A DNA stretch of 64,000 bases, from positions 2,357,025 through 2,421,024 of the forward strand of contig NC_012669.1 in assembly GCF_000023105.1 (NCBI RefSeq). Direction: 5' to 3'. This document shows, piece after piece, positions 16,322 to 23,677 of this stretch. The notes under the pieces are model-generated. The model was given only the letters and a program-made list of their open reading frames with translations. It searched no databases and was not told the DNA's origin. The DNA comes from Beutenbergia cavernae DSM 12333. Its GTDB lineage: Bacteria; Actinomycetota; Actinomycetes; Actinomycetales; Beutenbergiaceae. Within the stretch, counting starts at the first letter, position 1. Each line of letters opens with the position of its first letter. A program made the translations under genes and the position numbers.

Positions 16322-16903
16322 TCAGCCGGCGTGCCGTGCGCGGCGACGCTGCGCGAGCTCGTCGTCACCGGACGCCGCGGCGTCGTCCTCGGCCCGCTCG
16401 GTCGGGAACTCCGCGAGCGTGCCCTCGACCTCACGCCACACACGGCCCACGGCGATGCCGAACACGCCCTGGCCGCCCTGCACCAGGTCGAACACCTCGT
16501 CGGCCGACGTGCACTCGTAGACGCTCGCGCCGTCGCTCATGAGGGTGATCTGCGCGAGGTCGTCCACGCCCCGCTCGCGCAGGTGGTCGACGGCGGAGCG
16601 GATCTGCTGCAGCGAGACGCCGGTGTCGAGAAGCCGCTTGACGACCTTGAGCACGAGGACGTCGCGGAAGCTGTACAGGCGCTGCGTGCCGGAGCCCGAC
16701 GCCGAGCGGATGCTCGGTTCGACCAGCCCGGTCCGCGCCCAGTAGTCGAGCTGGCGATACGTGATGCCGGCGGCGCGGCACGCCGTCGGACCGCGGTAGC
16801 CGGTCGTGGTGTCCAGATCCGGGAGGGTGTCCCCGAACAGGAGCCCCTGCGCCCGCTGTGGGGTCGCGCCGGCGACGTTCGCGCCTGCCTCAGTGCTGCT
16901 CAC
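16322..16903 (-). CDS. MerR-family regulator, distal gene of garA cluster
   Basis: A 193-residue MerR-type protein resembling the second MerR gene of the mycobacterial garA region (Rv1830-like). The winged helix spans about residues 35-105 (GYRGPTACRAAGITYRQLDY, WARTGLVEPS, RLYSFRDVLVLKVVKRLLD). The tail ends in an acidic then basic stretch. It probably regulates cell-division or translation genes, by analogy. The start is GTG 16903, since GGAG at 16913-16910 is correctly spaced; a GTG 7 codons further up lacks a site. A 173-bp gap separates it from the nuclease gene. Confidence 0.85.
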   Translation of the reverse strand: MSSTEAGANVAGATPQRAQGLLFGDTLPDLDTTTGYRGPTACRAAGITYRQLDYWARTGLVEPSIRSASGSGTQRLYSFRDVLVLKVVKRLLDTGVSLQQIRSAVDHLRERGVDDLAQITLMSDGASVYECTSADEVFDLVQGGQGVFGIAVGRVWREVEGTLAEFPTERAEDDAAASGDDELAQRRRARHAG

Positions 16904-17076
16904 ACCGGTCTCCGTTCCGCGCACCCTGCGTCATGATCGTACGCCCGCCCGGCCCGTTGCCGGTGTGGGGGTGACGTCACGCCACGCTAGGGCGGTGCGC
17001 ATCGCGCGTCAACGAGCCGCGCCGCGTCGAACGCCTCGGCGTGTCGGAGCGGCGTGTCTCACCATGAGGTCGAAGG

Positions 17077-17643
17077 TCAACGATCGGCTTGAGTCCCCTC
17101 GTTCCCGCCCGGTGAGTCACCGAAGTCCTCGGCGCTGACGTGGTCGAGGAAGTTCCGGAACTCCTCGATCTCGCGGGTCGCGCGCTCCTGCTGGTCGGCG
17201 TCGTCGGGATCCTCCTCCTCGAGCTCGATCCCCGCCGTCGCGAGCACGTCGGGGGCGCAGCGGATCGGCACCTCGGCGCGCAGGGCGAGAGCGATGGCGT
17301 CCGACGCCCGGGAGTCCACGACGATCCCGCCCGCGAGCTCGAGCTCGGCGTAGAACGTCCCCTCGCGCAGCGCCACGACGCGGACCTCGACGAGCGACGA
17401 CCCGAGGATCGTCACGACGTCGAGCAGCAGGTCGTGGGTCTGCGGCCGGGGCGGCACGATGCCCGCCTGCGCGGACGCGATCGCCGCCCCCTCCCGCGGC
17501 CCGATGAGGATCGGCACGACGAGCTGCCCCCCACGCTCGGCCAGGAGCACCACGACCTCGCTCGCCGGCAGCCGGACTCGGACCCCGAGCACGTCCATCG
17601 TGCGCATGCTCCCGGGAGCGTCGGACGACTCGTCGGCGGACAT
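17077..17643 (-). CDS. Bifunctional nuclease family protein (BFN/DUF151)
   Basis: A 188-residue BFN-domain protein, equivalent in position to Rv1829. Strands VLGVRVRLPASEVVVLLAE and PILIGPREGAAIASAQAG, and IVVDSRASDAIALALRAEVP are all typical. The tail is acidic and ends in a disordered Gly/Asn/Gln segment. Members of this family are described as nucleases, but the actinobacterial role is not known. It lies 21 nt downstream of the ftsR-like gene in the conserved garA operon. Confidence 0.9.
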   Translation of the reverse strand: MSADESSDAPGSMRTMDVLGVRVRLPASEVVVLLAERGGQLVVPILIGPREGAAIASAQAGIVPPRPQTHDLLLDVVTILGSSLVEVRVVALREGTFYAELELAGGIVVDSRASDAIALALRAEVPIRCAPDVLATAGIELEEEDPDDADQQERATREIEEFRNFLDHVSAEDFGDSPGGNEGTQADR

Positions 17644-17664
17644 GCCCTCCAGGCTACGCGCGCC

Positions 17665-18447
17665 TCAGGTGAGTCGCTCGACCCCGGCCCGCACGAGAGC
17701 ACCGTGCAGCCGGCTGAGCAGCTCGGTGAGGTCGCCGGCCACGGCCGTGGCGCGTTCCCGCGAGACCGCCGCCGACTGCGCGTTCCCGTGGCCTCGCAGC
17801 GGTGCGACGATCTGCGCGACGACGTCGACCTGACGGTCCGCCGCGGCCCGCATCAGACGGAGGTGCCTGGTGTCGATGCCGTGGGTGCCGAGATCCTGCG
17901 CGAGCTGCACGATCGCGACGGCGGCGCTCGGGTAGCGACCCGCCGCGTCGGCGGAGATCAGCCCCGCCGAGGCCAGCTCACCGACCCGCTCGACGGTCAC
18001 ACCGGTCAGCTCCGCGAGCTCGGCGGCGTGCAGGCGTCCGCGGGGCAGGGCCCCCGTCAGCTCGCCGTCGGCCGACGCCAGTCGAGCCTCGGGCGCCGAC
18101 TCGGCGCCGGAGTCGAGCTCGGCGAGCCGCTCCCGGATGACCCGCAGCGGGAGGAAGCTGTCGCGCTGTGCGGCGAGCGCGAAGCGCAGGCGTTCGACGT
18201 CGGCCTGGCAGAACACCCGGTAGCCGGCCGGCGTGCGGCGGGGGGCGACGAGGCCCTGGTCCTCGAGGAAGCGCAGCTTGGAGTGGCTGACGGCCGGGAA
18301 CTCGCGCTTGAGCACGGCGAGCACCGCGCCGATGTTCATCGTGGGATTGCGGGAGACACCGCGCGGCCACGGCTCGGCGACGACCGGCGCGTCGTCGCCC
18401 GCCCCCGGGCTCTCGTCGCTACGCCGTGCGGAACCTGGCACGCTCAC
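17665..18447 (-). CDS. ftsR: FtsR-like MerR-family regulator
   Basis: A 260-residue MerR-type transcription factor, the gene next to garA in most actinobacteria. The HTH begins about residue 37 (MNIGAVLAVLKREFPAVSHS, KLRFLEDQGLVAPRRTPAGY) and is followed by a long helical effector domain. The orthologue in Corynebacterium activates ftsZ, linking it to cell division. Start ATG 18447 overlaps the garA stop by 4 nt (ATGA), so the two are coupled. A shorter start at the internal Met38 would leave just the HTH core. Confidence 0.85.
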   Translation of the reverse strand: MSVPGSARRSDESPGAGDDAPVVAEPWPRGVSRNPTMNIGAVLAVLKREFPAVSHSKLRFLEDQGLVAPRRTPAGYRVFCQADVERLRFALAAQRDSFLPLRVIRERLAELDSGAESAPEARLASADGELTGALPRGRLHAAELAELTGVTVERVGELASAGLISADAAGRYPSAAVAIVQLAQDLGTHGIDTRHLRLMRAAADRQVDVVAQIVAPLRGHGNAQSAAVSRERATAVAGDLTELLSRLHGALVRAGVERLT

Positions 18448-18968
18448 GCCTCGTCGGCCTCGCTGCGCCGTGGGCTCGGGTGGAACGTCAGCCGGTACTT
18501 CCCGATCTGCACCTCGTCGCCCGCCTTGAGCCGAGCGGACTCGATGCGTTCCCGGTTGACGTACGTGCCGTTGAGGGAGCCGACGTCCCGGACGACGAAC
18601 CCGCCCTCCTCACGCCGGAAGTCGGCGTGCCGCCGGGAGACCGTGACGTCGTCGAGGAAGATGTCCGCGCGGGTGTCCCGCCCGGCCGACGTCGACTCGG
18701 CGTCCAGGAGGAACCGGGCACCGGAGTTCGGGCCGTGCTGCACGATGAGCAACGCCGACGACGCCGGCAGCGCCTCGACGGCGGCCGCGTCGGTGGGGCC
18801 GAGCTGCTGCCCGAGCGGGGTCTCGGTGTCCCGGCCCGCGGCGACGTTCTCGTAGTGGGCGGTCGTGCCCGACCCGGGCCCGACGGACGTCTCGTCCGGC
18901 CCTCTGGCCGGCCCGCTCGACCCAGCCCCCACGGAGGTCTCGTCCGGTTCTCTACCCGGCTCGCTCAT
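18444..18968 (-). CDS. garA: FHA-domain protein GarA/OdhI
   Basis: A 174-residue forkhead-associated protein. In other actinobacteria it inhibits 2-oxoglutarate dehydrogenase and stimulates glutamate dehydrogenase unless phosphorylated by PknB/PknG near its N terminus. The FHA domain spans about 75-160 with the phospho-peptide residues in TSAGRDTRADIFLDD, VSRRHADF and DVGSLNGTYVNR. Unusually, the N-terminal phosphorylation motif is present twice as PDETSVG (residues 8-14 and 24-30), where relatives have a single ETTSVFRADF. The ATG at 18968 has GGAGG 7 nt upstream. Confidence 0.92.
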   Translation of the reverse strand: MSEPGREPDETSVGAGSSGPARGPDETSVGPGSGTTAHYENVAAGRDTETPLGQQLGPTDAAAVEALPASSALLIVQHGPNSGARFLLDAESTSAGRDTRADIFLDDVTVSRRHADFRREEGGFVVRDVGSLNGTYVNRERIESARLKAGDEVQIGKYRLTFHPSPRRSEADEA

Positions 18969-19050
18969 CACCGGCCTCCTCACGCTGCACGTCTGTCGCT
19001 CCCCAGACGGTTCACCCTACCGGCCAGGTTGGTCCACCGGGAGGCGGAGC

Positions 19051-19791
19051 TCAGTCGTCGTCGTCCGGGGCGGGGACCGCGTACTCCGGGTCGGCGAGCG
19101 TCCGGGTGGACAGGATCTGGACGAGGTCCGACTCCTGCACGTCCACGCGGGCGCCGGCCGTGCGGATCGTCGCCAGCGCTCCCCCGGGGATGTCCAGCGC
19201 GACGCTCAGCGTCTGTGGCTCGCCGATGGCGAGGATCGTGTAGGGGCTCGTGACCTGGATGTCGTCGATGACGACGCCGCCGTCGCCGTCGACCACGTAG
19301 CTCGACGTACCGATCCGGACGGAGTTGACCTCGATGCTCTCCGCCCCGGCGTTGCGCAGCTCCTCGATCACGTGCACGAACGTCGAGGCCCGCACGGCGT
19401 CCTCGGCGTCGAAGATCGCCAGCTCGATACCCGGGCCCTCGACCGGGAGCGTGCCGGCGAGGATCCCCTGGACCGTGGCGTTGCGCTCGGCGACCTGCTG
19501 GGCGTCGGAACCGCTGAGGAGGTCGTTCCGGTCACGACGGAGCCGGCTCTGCTCCTCGGTGAGCTCCTCTCCCCGCTGCGTGATCTCGTCGAGGAGCCGC
19601 ACCAGGTCGTCCTGGCGCATCGACGCGAACTCGTCGGCACGCGTCTGGCGCACCTGGAGCACGATGGCGAAGCCGAGCAGAGCGCACAGCGCGGCGACGA
19701 GCAGCTGGGACCGGCTGAACCAGCGCCGGCGCGCGGGAGCCGGGACGACGGCGCCGGCGCTGACGTCGGAGGGTTCGGGGACGTGTGCCAT
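19051..19791 (-). CDS. DUF881 membrane protein, copy 2
   Basis: A 246-residue DUF881 protein: one N-terminal transmembrane helix (about 28-45, LLVAALCALLGFAIVLQVR), a coiled coil (about 55-95, rich in Arg/Glu/Leu with DEITQRGEELTEEQSRLRRD) and an extracellular DUF881 domain. It has the same position as the mycobacterial Rv1825 class. Function is unknown, but the conserved neighbourhood ties it to division or cell-envelope growth. It starts 2 nt before the upstream small-basic-protein stop region (gap 1 nt). Confidence 0.88.
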   Translation of the reverse strand: MAHVPEPSDVSAGAVVPAPARRRWFSRSQLLVAALCALLGFAIVLQVRQTRADEFASMRQDDLVRLLDEITQRGEELTEEQSRLRRDRNDLLSGSDAQQVAERNATVQGILAGTLPVEGPGIELAIFDAEDAVRASTFVHVIEELRNAGAESIEVNSVRIGTSSYVVDGDGGVVIDDIQVTSPYTILAIGEPQTLSVALDIPGGALATIRTAGARVDVQESDLVQILSTRTLADPEYAVPAPDDDD

Positions 19792-19792
19792 C

Positions 19793-20125
19793 TCAGGCCT
19801 TCAGCAGTGATCGTCGGATCGAGGCCGCGTTGGAGAAGATGCGGATGCCGAGCACCACGACGACGGCGGTGCTGAGCTGGGCGCCGACGCCGAGCTGGTC
19901 GCCGAGGAACACGAGCAGGGCAGCGACGACCACGTTCGACAGGAAGGACGTGACGAACACGCGGTCGTCGAAGACGCCGTCGAGCCGCGCACGGACCCCG
20001 CCGAACAGCGCGTCGAGCGCCGCGACGACGGCGATGGGCAGGTACGGCTGGAGCTCGGTCGGCACGGTGGGCGAGACGATGAGGCCCACGATGATGCCGA
20101 GGGCGAGACCGAGGACGGCGATCAC
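19793..20125 (-). CDS. sbp: Small basic protein (DUF1290), membrane
   Basis: A 110-residue integral membrane protein with three hydrophobic segments (about 3-22, 28-45 and 55-90). The signature PYLPIAVVAALDALFGGVRA is that of the Sbp family encoded between two DUF881 genes. It is proposed to work with DUF881 proteins at the division site, without direct proof here. ATG 20125 overlaps the stop of the first DUF881 gene (ATGA), giving strict co-translation. Confidence 0.9.
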   Translation of the reverse strand: MIAVLGLALGIIVGLIVSPTVPTELQPYLPIAVVAALDALFGGVRARLDGVFDDRVFVTSFLSNVVVAALLVFLGDQLGVGAQLSTAVVVVLGIRIFSNAASIRRSLLKA

Positions 20126-21009
20126 TGCTCGTCTCCTCCCTGGGTCGTCCCGACCGGCTGGGCGTAGCTCAGCGACGCGGGACTCGCGCCGGACATCCGC
20201 AGGTCATTGTGCACCGTGACCGAGGTGCCGATGCCGTACTGGTCGCGCAGCACGGCAAGATGCCCGGCCGCCGGGGTGCGTGCGAGCCGGGTGCGCAGGT
20301 CCTGGGTGTTCCCGATCGCCGCCACCTCGTAGGGCGGGCTCAGCGGGACCAGGTCGACGAGGATCGCCTGCCCCGCCGTGCGGATCGCGCTGATCGCCGT
20401 GACCCGCGTGCCGTTGATGGTGATCGCCTCGGCGCCAGCGGCCCACAGGCCGTTGACGACGACCTGGAGGTCGGCGTCCTGGACGCGTTCCTCGGGGTGC
20501 TCGTCCGGCTCCGCCAGCGCCCGGTCGGAGTCGGTGAGCCCGATGACCAGTCCCGGGCCGTGCACGGGCGACGAGCCGGACGCGACGCCGAGGCGCTGCA
20601 GCTGGGCGACGAGCTGCGGGTCGGAGCGTTCGAGGGCGGCCTCCTGGAGGTCGCTGATCTCAGCCGCGAGGTCGACGTTCGTCTCCGCGAGCACGTCGTT
20701 CTCCCCGGACCGCGTCTGGATCTCCTCGATGAGGACGGTGCGCGCCTCGGTCGTGACCTCGGCCGGCGCCCGCAGGTCGCGTGCAGCGACCACGACGCCC
20801 ACTCCGAGTGCGACGGCGAGCACGCCCACGAGCGCGCGTTCGAGCCCGCGCGACCGTTCCCGCTCCCCGGTGACGCGCCGCCGCGCCGCATCCTCGTAGG
20901 CGGGGTCGAGCGGATGCTCCATCACCTCGACGAGCAGCGTCATCGACGCGTCCGGCCGACGCGTGGAGTGCACGGGGTGCCCGGCGTGCGGGGCCGAGCT
21001 CCCGGTCAC
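20122..21009 (-). CDS. DUF881 membrane protein, copy 1
   Basis: A 295-residue DUF881 protein with an N-terminal cytosolic part, a transmembrane helix (about 62-78, VGVLAVALGVGVVVAAR), a coiled coil (about 85-125, including ETNVDLAAEISDLQEAAL) and the extracellular domain. The start is GTG 21009, which overlaps the upstream stop codon (GTGA) and is in frame; internal ATG starts exist but lack this coupling. It pairs with the other DUF881 gene on the far side of sbp. Confidence 0.87.
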   Translation of the reverse strand: MTGSSAPHAGHPVHSTRRPDASMTLLVEVMEHPLDPAYEDAARRRVTGERERSRGLERALVGVLAVALGVGVVVAARDLRAPAEVTTEARTVLIEEIQTRSGENDVLAETNVDLAAEISDLQEAALERSDPQLVAQLQRLGVASGSSPVHGPGLVIGLTDSDRALAEPDEHPEERVQDADLQVVVNGLWAAGAEAITINGTRVTAISAIRTAGQAILVDLVPLSPPYEVAAIGNTQDLRTRLARTPAAGHLAVLRDQYGIGTSVTVHNDLRMSGASPASLSYAQPVGTTQGGDEQ

Positions 21010-21422
21010 CGTGCGGGCCCGACGCTCAGGCCGGGCTCGGCCAGGACCCCGGCGAGCTGCCGCACGTAGAGCACCGCGCCGTACCAGGAGACCAGGGCTC
21101 CCCAGCCAGCTCCGGTCCAGCCGACGACGGAGCCGACGGTGCCCCACGTGCCGGGTACGAGCCCGACCGCGAGGCCCGCGGCACCGACCGCCAGGGCAGC
21201 GACGGCGACGGTGCCCGCCGCGTGGACGGGGTAGCCGCGGTAGCCGCGCGAGCGGAGCGACGGGATGGTGCACACGAGCAGGAGGTCCCGTGCGCCGAGC
21301 ACGATGACGAACCACCAGGGCACCGCGCCGGCCCACGCGAGGGCGACGTACGCGAGGGCCACGCACACTCGCACCGCCACGCGGCCGAGCGTGCGCGCGT
21401 CGACTGACGTCGCGGGACCCAT
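21006..21422 (-). CDS. Truncated CDP-alcohol phosphatidyltransferase-like protein
   Basis: A 138-residue membrane protein with four hydrophobic segments. The PWWFVIVLGARDLLLV stretch followed by RSRGYRGYPVHAAGTVAVAA matches the C-terminal half of CDP-alcohol phosphatidyltransferases, which normally occupy this place in front of DUF881. The catalytic DGxxAR...GxxxD..D motif and the N-terminal helices are missing, so phospholipid synthesis is unlikely. It is still leaderless (TACGCT 8 nt before ATG 21422) and the first gene of the operon, so it may be kept for its membrane part or for coupling. Confidence 0.6.
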   Translation of the reverse strand: MGPATSVDARTLGRVAVRVCVALAYVALAWAGAVPWWFVIVLGARDLLLVCTIPSLRSRGYRGYPVHAAGTVAVAALAVGAAGLAVGLVPGTWGTVGSVVGWTGAGWGALVSWYGAVLYVRQLAGVLAEPGLSVGPAR

Positions 21423-21430
21423 GGTCGTCA

Positions 21431-21436
21431 AGCGTA
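21431..21436 (-). promoter_or_regulatory. -10 element, garA cluster first promoter
   Basis: TACGCT on the minus strand, 8 nt before ATG 21422, ahead of the first gene of the cluster down to ftsR. Other promoters inside the cluster are likely (there is a Shine-Dalgarno-led start at garA) but not visible. Confidence 0.5.
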
Positions 21437-21508
21437 CGTGCCGGATCGCCGGCAGACTGGCGGACGGGACGGGAGATCCGCGGGGCGACGCCAGTAGGCT
21501 CCGGTGCC

Positions 21509-22501
21509 ATGACGATGCGATTCGGGATGTTCGTCCCGCAGGGCTGGCGGTTCGACCTCGTGGGCATCGACCCCGCGGAGCAGTGGTCGGTGATGTCGTC
21601 GCTCGCGGCGCACGCCGACGCCGGCCCGTGGGAGTCGATCTGGGTCTACGACCACTTCCACACGACGCCGGTGCCGAGCGAGGAGGCGACGCACGAGGCC
21701 TGGAGCCTCATGGCGGCATTCGCCGCGAGCACCTCGCGCGTCCGGCTCGGCCAGATGTGCACCTGCATGGCGTACCGCAACCCCGCCTACCTCGCGAAGG
21801 TCGCGGCCACGATCGACGTCATCTCCGGCGGCCGCGTGGAGATGGGGATCGGGGGCGGCTGGTACGAGCACGAGTGGCGCGCGTACGGCTACGGGTTCCC
21901 GCGCGCCGGTATCCGGCTCGGGATGCTCGACGAGGGCGTCCAGATCATGGCGCAGGCGTGGCGCGACGGCGTCGCGACGTTCGCGGGCGAGCACTACCAG
22001 GTCGACGGCGCGATCGTTCGCCCGCTGCCGCTCCAGGAGGGCGGGATCCCGCTGTGGATCGCCGGCGGCGGCGAGAAGGTGACGCTGCGGATCGTGGCGA
22101 AGTACGGGCAGTACGCGAACCTCGACGGATCGCTCGAGGGCTTCTCGCACAAGTCCCGGGTGCTCGCCCAGCACTGCGCGGACGTCGGCACCGACTTCGA
22201 CGCGATCACACGTAGCGCCAACTACAACGTCATGATCGGCGCCACGGAGGCCGAGGTGGAGGAGCGCCTGCGCGTCCACGAGGAGCGCCTGCTCCCGCAC
22301 CTGGGGCCGGAGCGCACCGCCGACCACATGGCCGGCCAGCGCGCGGCGCTCGCCACGGGCACGCCGGAACAGGTCGTGGAGCGGCTCTCCGCCGTCAAGG
22401 ATGCCGGCCTGTCGTACGGCATCTTCTACTTCTCCGAGGCGGCGTACGACCGTTCGAGCCTCGAGCTGTTCGAGCGAGAGGTGATCCCCGCACTGTCCTG
22501 A
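21509..22501 (+). CDS. F420-dependent LLM-class oxidoreductase
   Basis: A 330-residue luciferase-like TIM-barrel protein. It begins MRFGMFVPQG, carries GQMCTCMAYRNPAYLAKVAA and MGIGGGWYEHE, and has the C-terminal GTPEQVVERL helix of the F420-linked actinobacterial subfamily. It would reduce or oxidise an organic substrate with coenzyme F420 or FMN in the cytosol; the substrate is unknown. ATG 21509 follows TAGGCT by 8 nt (leaderless). A 51-codon gene follows after 9 nt with a strong ribosome site, so they form a unit. Confidence 0.87.
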   Translation: MTMRFGMFVPQGWRFDLVGIDPAEQWSVMSSLAAHADAGPWESIWVYDHFHTTPVPSEEATHEAWSLMAAFAASTSRVRLGQMCTCMAYRNPAYLAKVAATIDVISGGRVEMGIGGGWYEHEWRAYGYGFPRAGIRLGMLDEGVQIMAQAWRDGVATFAGEHYQVDGAIVRPLPLQEGGIPLWIAGGGEKVTLRIVAKYGQYANLDGSLEGFSHKSRVLAQHCADVGTDFDAITRSANYNVMIGATEAEVEERLRVHEERLLPHLGPERTADHMAGQRAALATGTPEQVVERLSAVKDAGLSYGIFYFSEAAYDRSSLELFEREVIPALS

Positions 22502-22510
22502 GGAGGACGT

Positions 22511-22666
22511 ATGAGCGCCACACCACCGGAACCGACGGAACCGCCCGAGCTCGAGCTGCGGGTCCTCGAGGAGGACGAGACGGTGCCGCCGCGGCCGGAG
22601 GAGGAGATCGCCGACGCCGAGCGGTCGGAGACGCCGCCCGGCTCGTCGGCCGGGGCGGGTGCGTGA
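22511..22666 (+). CDS. Small acidic proline/glutamate-rich protein
   Basis: A 51-codon reading frame with a near-consensus AGGAGG at 22501-22506, 4 nt before the ATG. The protein is acidic and disordered, with PPEPTEPPELELRVLEED and PPRPEEEIADAERSE stretches. It has no signal or transmembrane segment. It is co-transcribed behind the F420 oxidoreductase. I do not recognise a family. The strong ribosome site argues that it is real. Confidence 0.6.
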   Translation: MSATPPEPTEPPELELRVLEEDETVPPRPEEEIADAERSETPPGSSAGAGA

Positions 22667-22691
22667 GCCATCGCCGCACCCTGCCGGACGG

Positions 22692-23138
22692 TCAGGCGGC
22701 TGTGGAGCGGTGGCGGAGGCGCACGCCGAGCGTGTAGATCTCGCACCCGAGGCAGAACCCGAACGCGGCGTTGAGGAACGCGGCAGCGAGCGCGACCGCT
22801 GCCGCGACCGGGACGGCGGCCGGGACCCCGAGCAGGGCCAGGACCACCCCGGCGCCGGTGACCACGAGCCCGACGAGCTGGGCGAACCGGGGCGGCGCCG
22901 GGTCCTCGAGCTCCGCCGGCGGGCCGAGACGCGGTCGAACGACCGCCCGGAACAGCGCCGCCTGCCAGGTCGCGCTCACGCCGCGCGTTGCGCCGATCGC
23001 GAACGACGCGGCGACGAGCCCCAGCAGCAGCGTCCCGGCGACGCCGCCGCCCAGCACCAGGACGACGACGAGCAGCACGCTCGTGACGCCCGCCGCCACA
23101 CGTGGCCCGCGGGGGTCGATCCCGGTCGGACGCGTCAT
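22692..23138 (-). CDS. DUF4395 membrane protein
   Basis: A 148-residue integral membrane protein of the DUF4395 family with hydrophobic segments at about 18-50, 85-100 and 103-130. A conserved C-terminal FGFCLGCEIYTLG carries a Cys-x2-Cys. It overlaps the thioredoxin-like gene by 4 nt (ATGA). The association with an anchored thioredoxin suggests a shared redox or disulfide role in the membrane. Exact function is unknown. Confidence 0.82.
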   Translation of the reverse strand: MTRPTGIDPRGPRVAAGVTSVLLVVVLVLGGGVAGTLLLGLVAASFAIGATRGVSATWQAALFRAVVRPRLGPPAELEDPAPPRFAQLVGLVVTGAGVVLALLGVPAAVPVAAAVALAAAFLNAAFGFCLGCEIYTLGVRLRHRSTAA

Positions 23139-23593
23139 GCGGCAGCCGCCTCCCTGAGCGGCCGGACGGCGTCGCGTGCCTGCCCTGGGCTCGGCGCTCC
23201 CGCGACCCGACTCACGAGGCGCCCGTCGCCGTCGAACACGAACGACGTGGGCGTGCGCAGCACGTGCAGGCGGCCGACCAGCTCCGCGTGGTCCTCGACG
23301 TCGAGCTCGACGTGCGTGACCGACGCGTCCTCCCGGGCGAGCGACGCCCACACGCGGGCGGCCTGCCGGCACGGCGCGCACGCCGCCGCCGACACCTGGA
23401 CGACTGTCGCCCGGCGCCCCGCGGGAACCCCCGTCGCCGCCAGCAGCCCGGCGAGCCGGTCGTCGGGGCGGGCTTCCCGGACGGGTGTCGCCCGGCCCCG
23501 GCCACGCTGCAGCAGGAGCCACCCGAGCGTGGCGGCGAGCAGCACGACGGCGGCCAGCGTCAGCCGGCCGGAGACGGTCGCGAGATCGAGCAC
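23135..23593 (-). CDS. Membrane-anchored thioredoxin-like protein
   Basis: A 152-residue protein with an N-terminal membrane helix (about 10-28, LTLAAVVLLAATLGWLLL) and an extracytoplasmic thioredoxin domain. The active site is CAPC in SAAACAPCRQAARVW, and the cis-Pro is in RTPTSFVFDGDG. It likely exchanges disulfides in the cell envelope with its DUF4395 partner. The start GTG 23593 is leaderless, TAGCGT lying 6 nt upstream. The next gene overlaps its stop by 4 nt. Confidence 0.85.
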   Translation of the reverse strand: MLDLATVSGRLTLAAVVLLAATLGWLLLQRGRGRATPVREARPDDRLAGLLAATGVPAGRRATVVQVSAAACAPCRQAARVWASLAREDASVTHVELDVEDHAELVGRLHVLRTPTSFVFDGDGRLVSRVAGAPSPGQARDAVRPLREAAAA

Positions 23594-23677
23594 GTGCGCA
23601 CGCTACGGCGCACACGCCCGCGGCGTCGGGACGACCCGATCCGTCTCACCTGGCGAGCACGTTCCCGTCGGGCGGGG

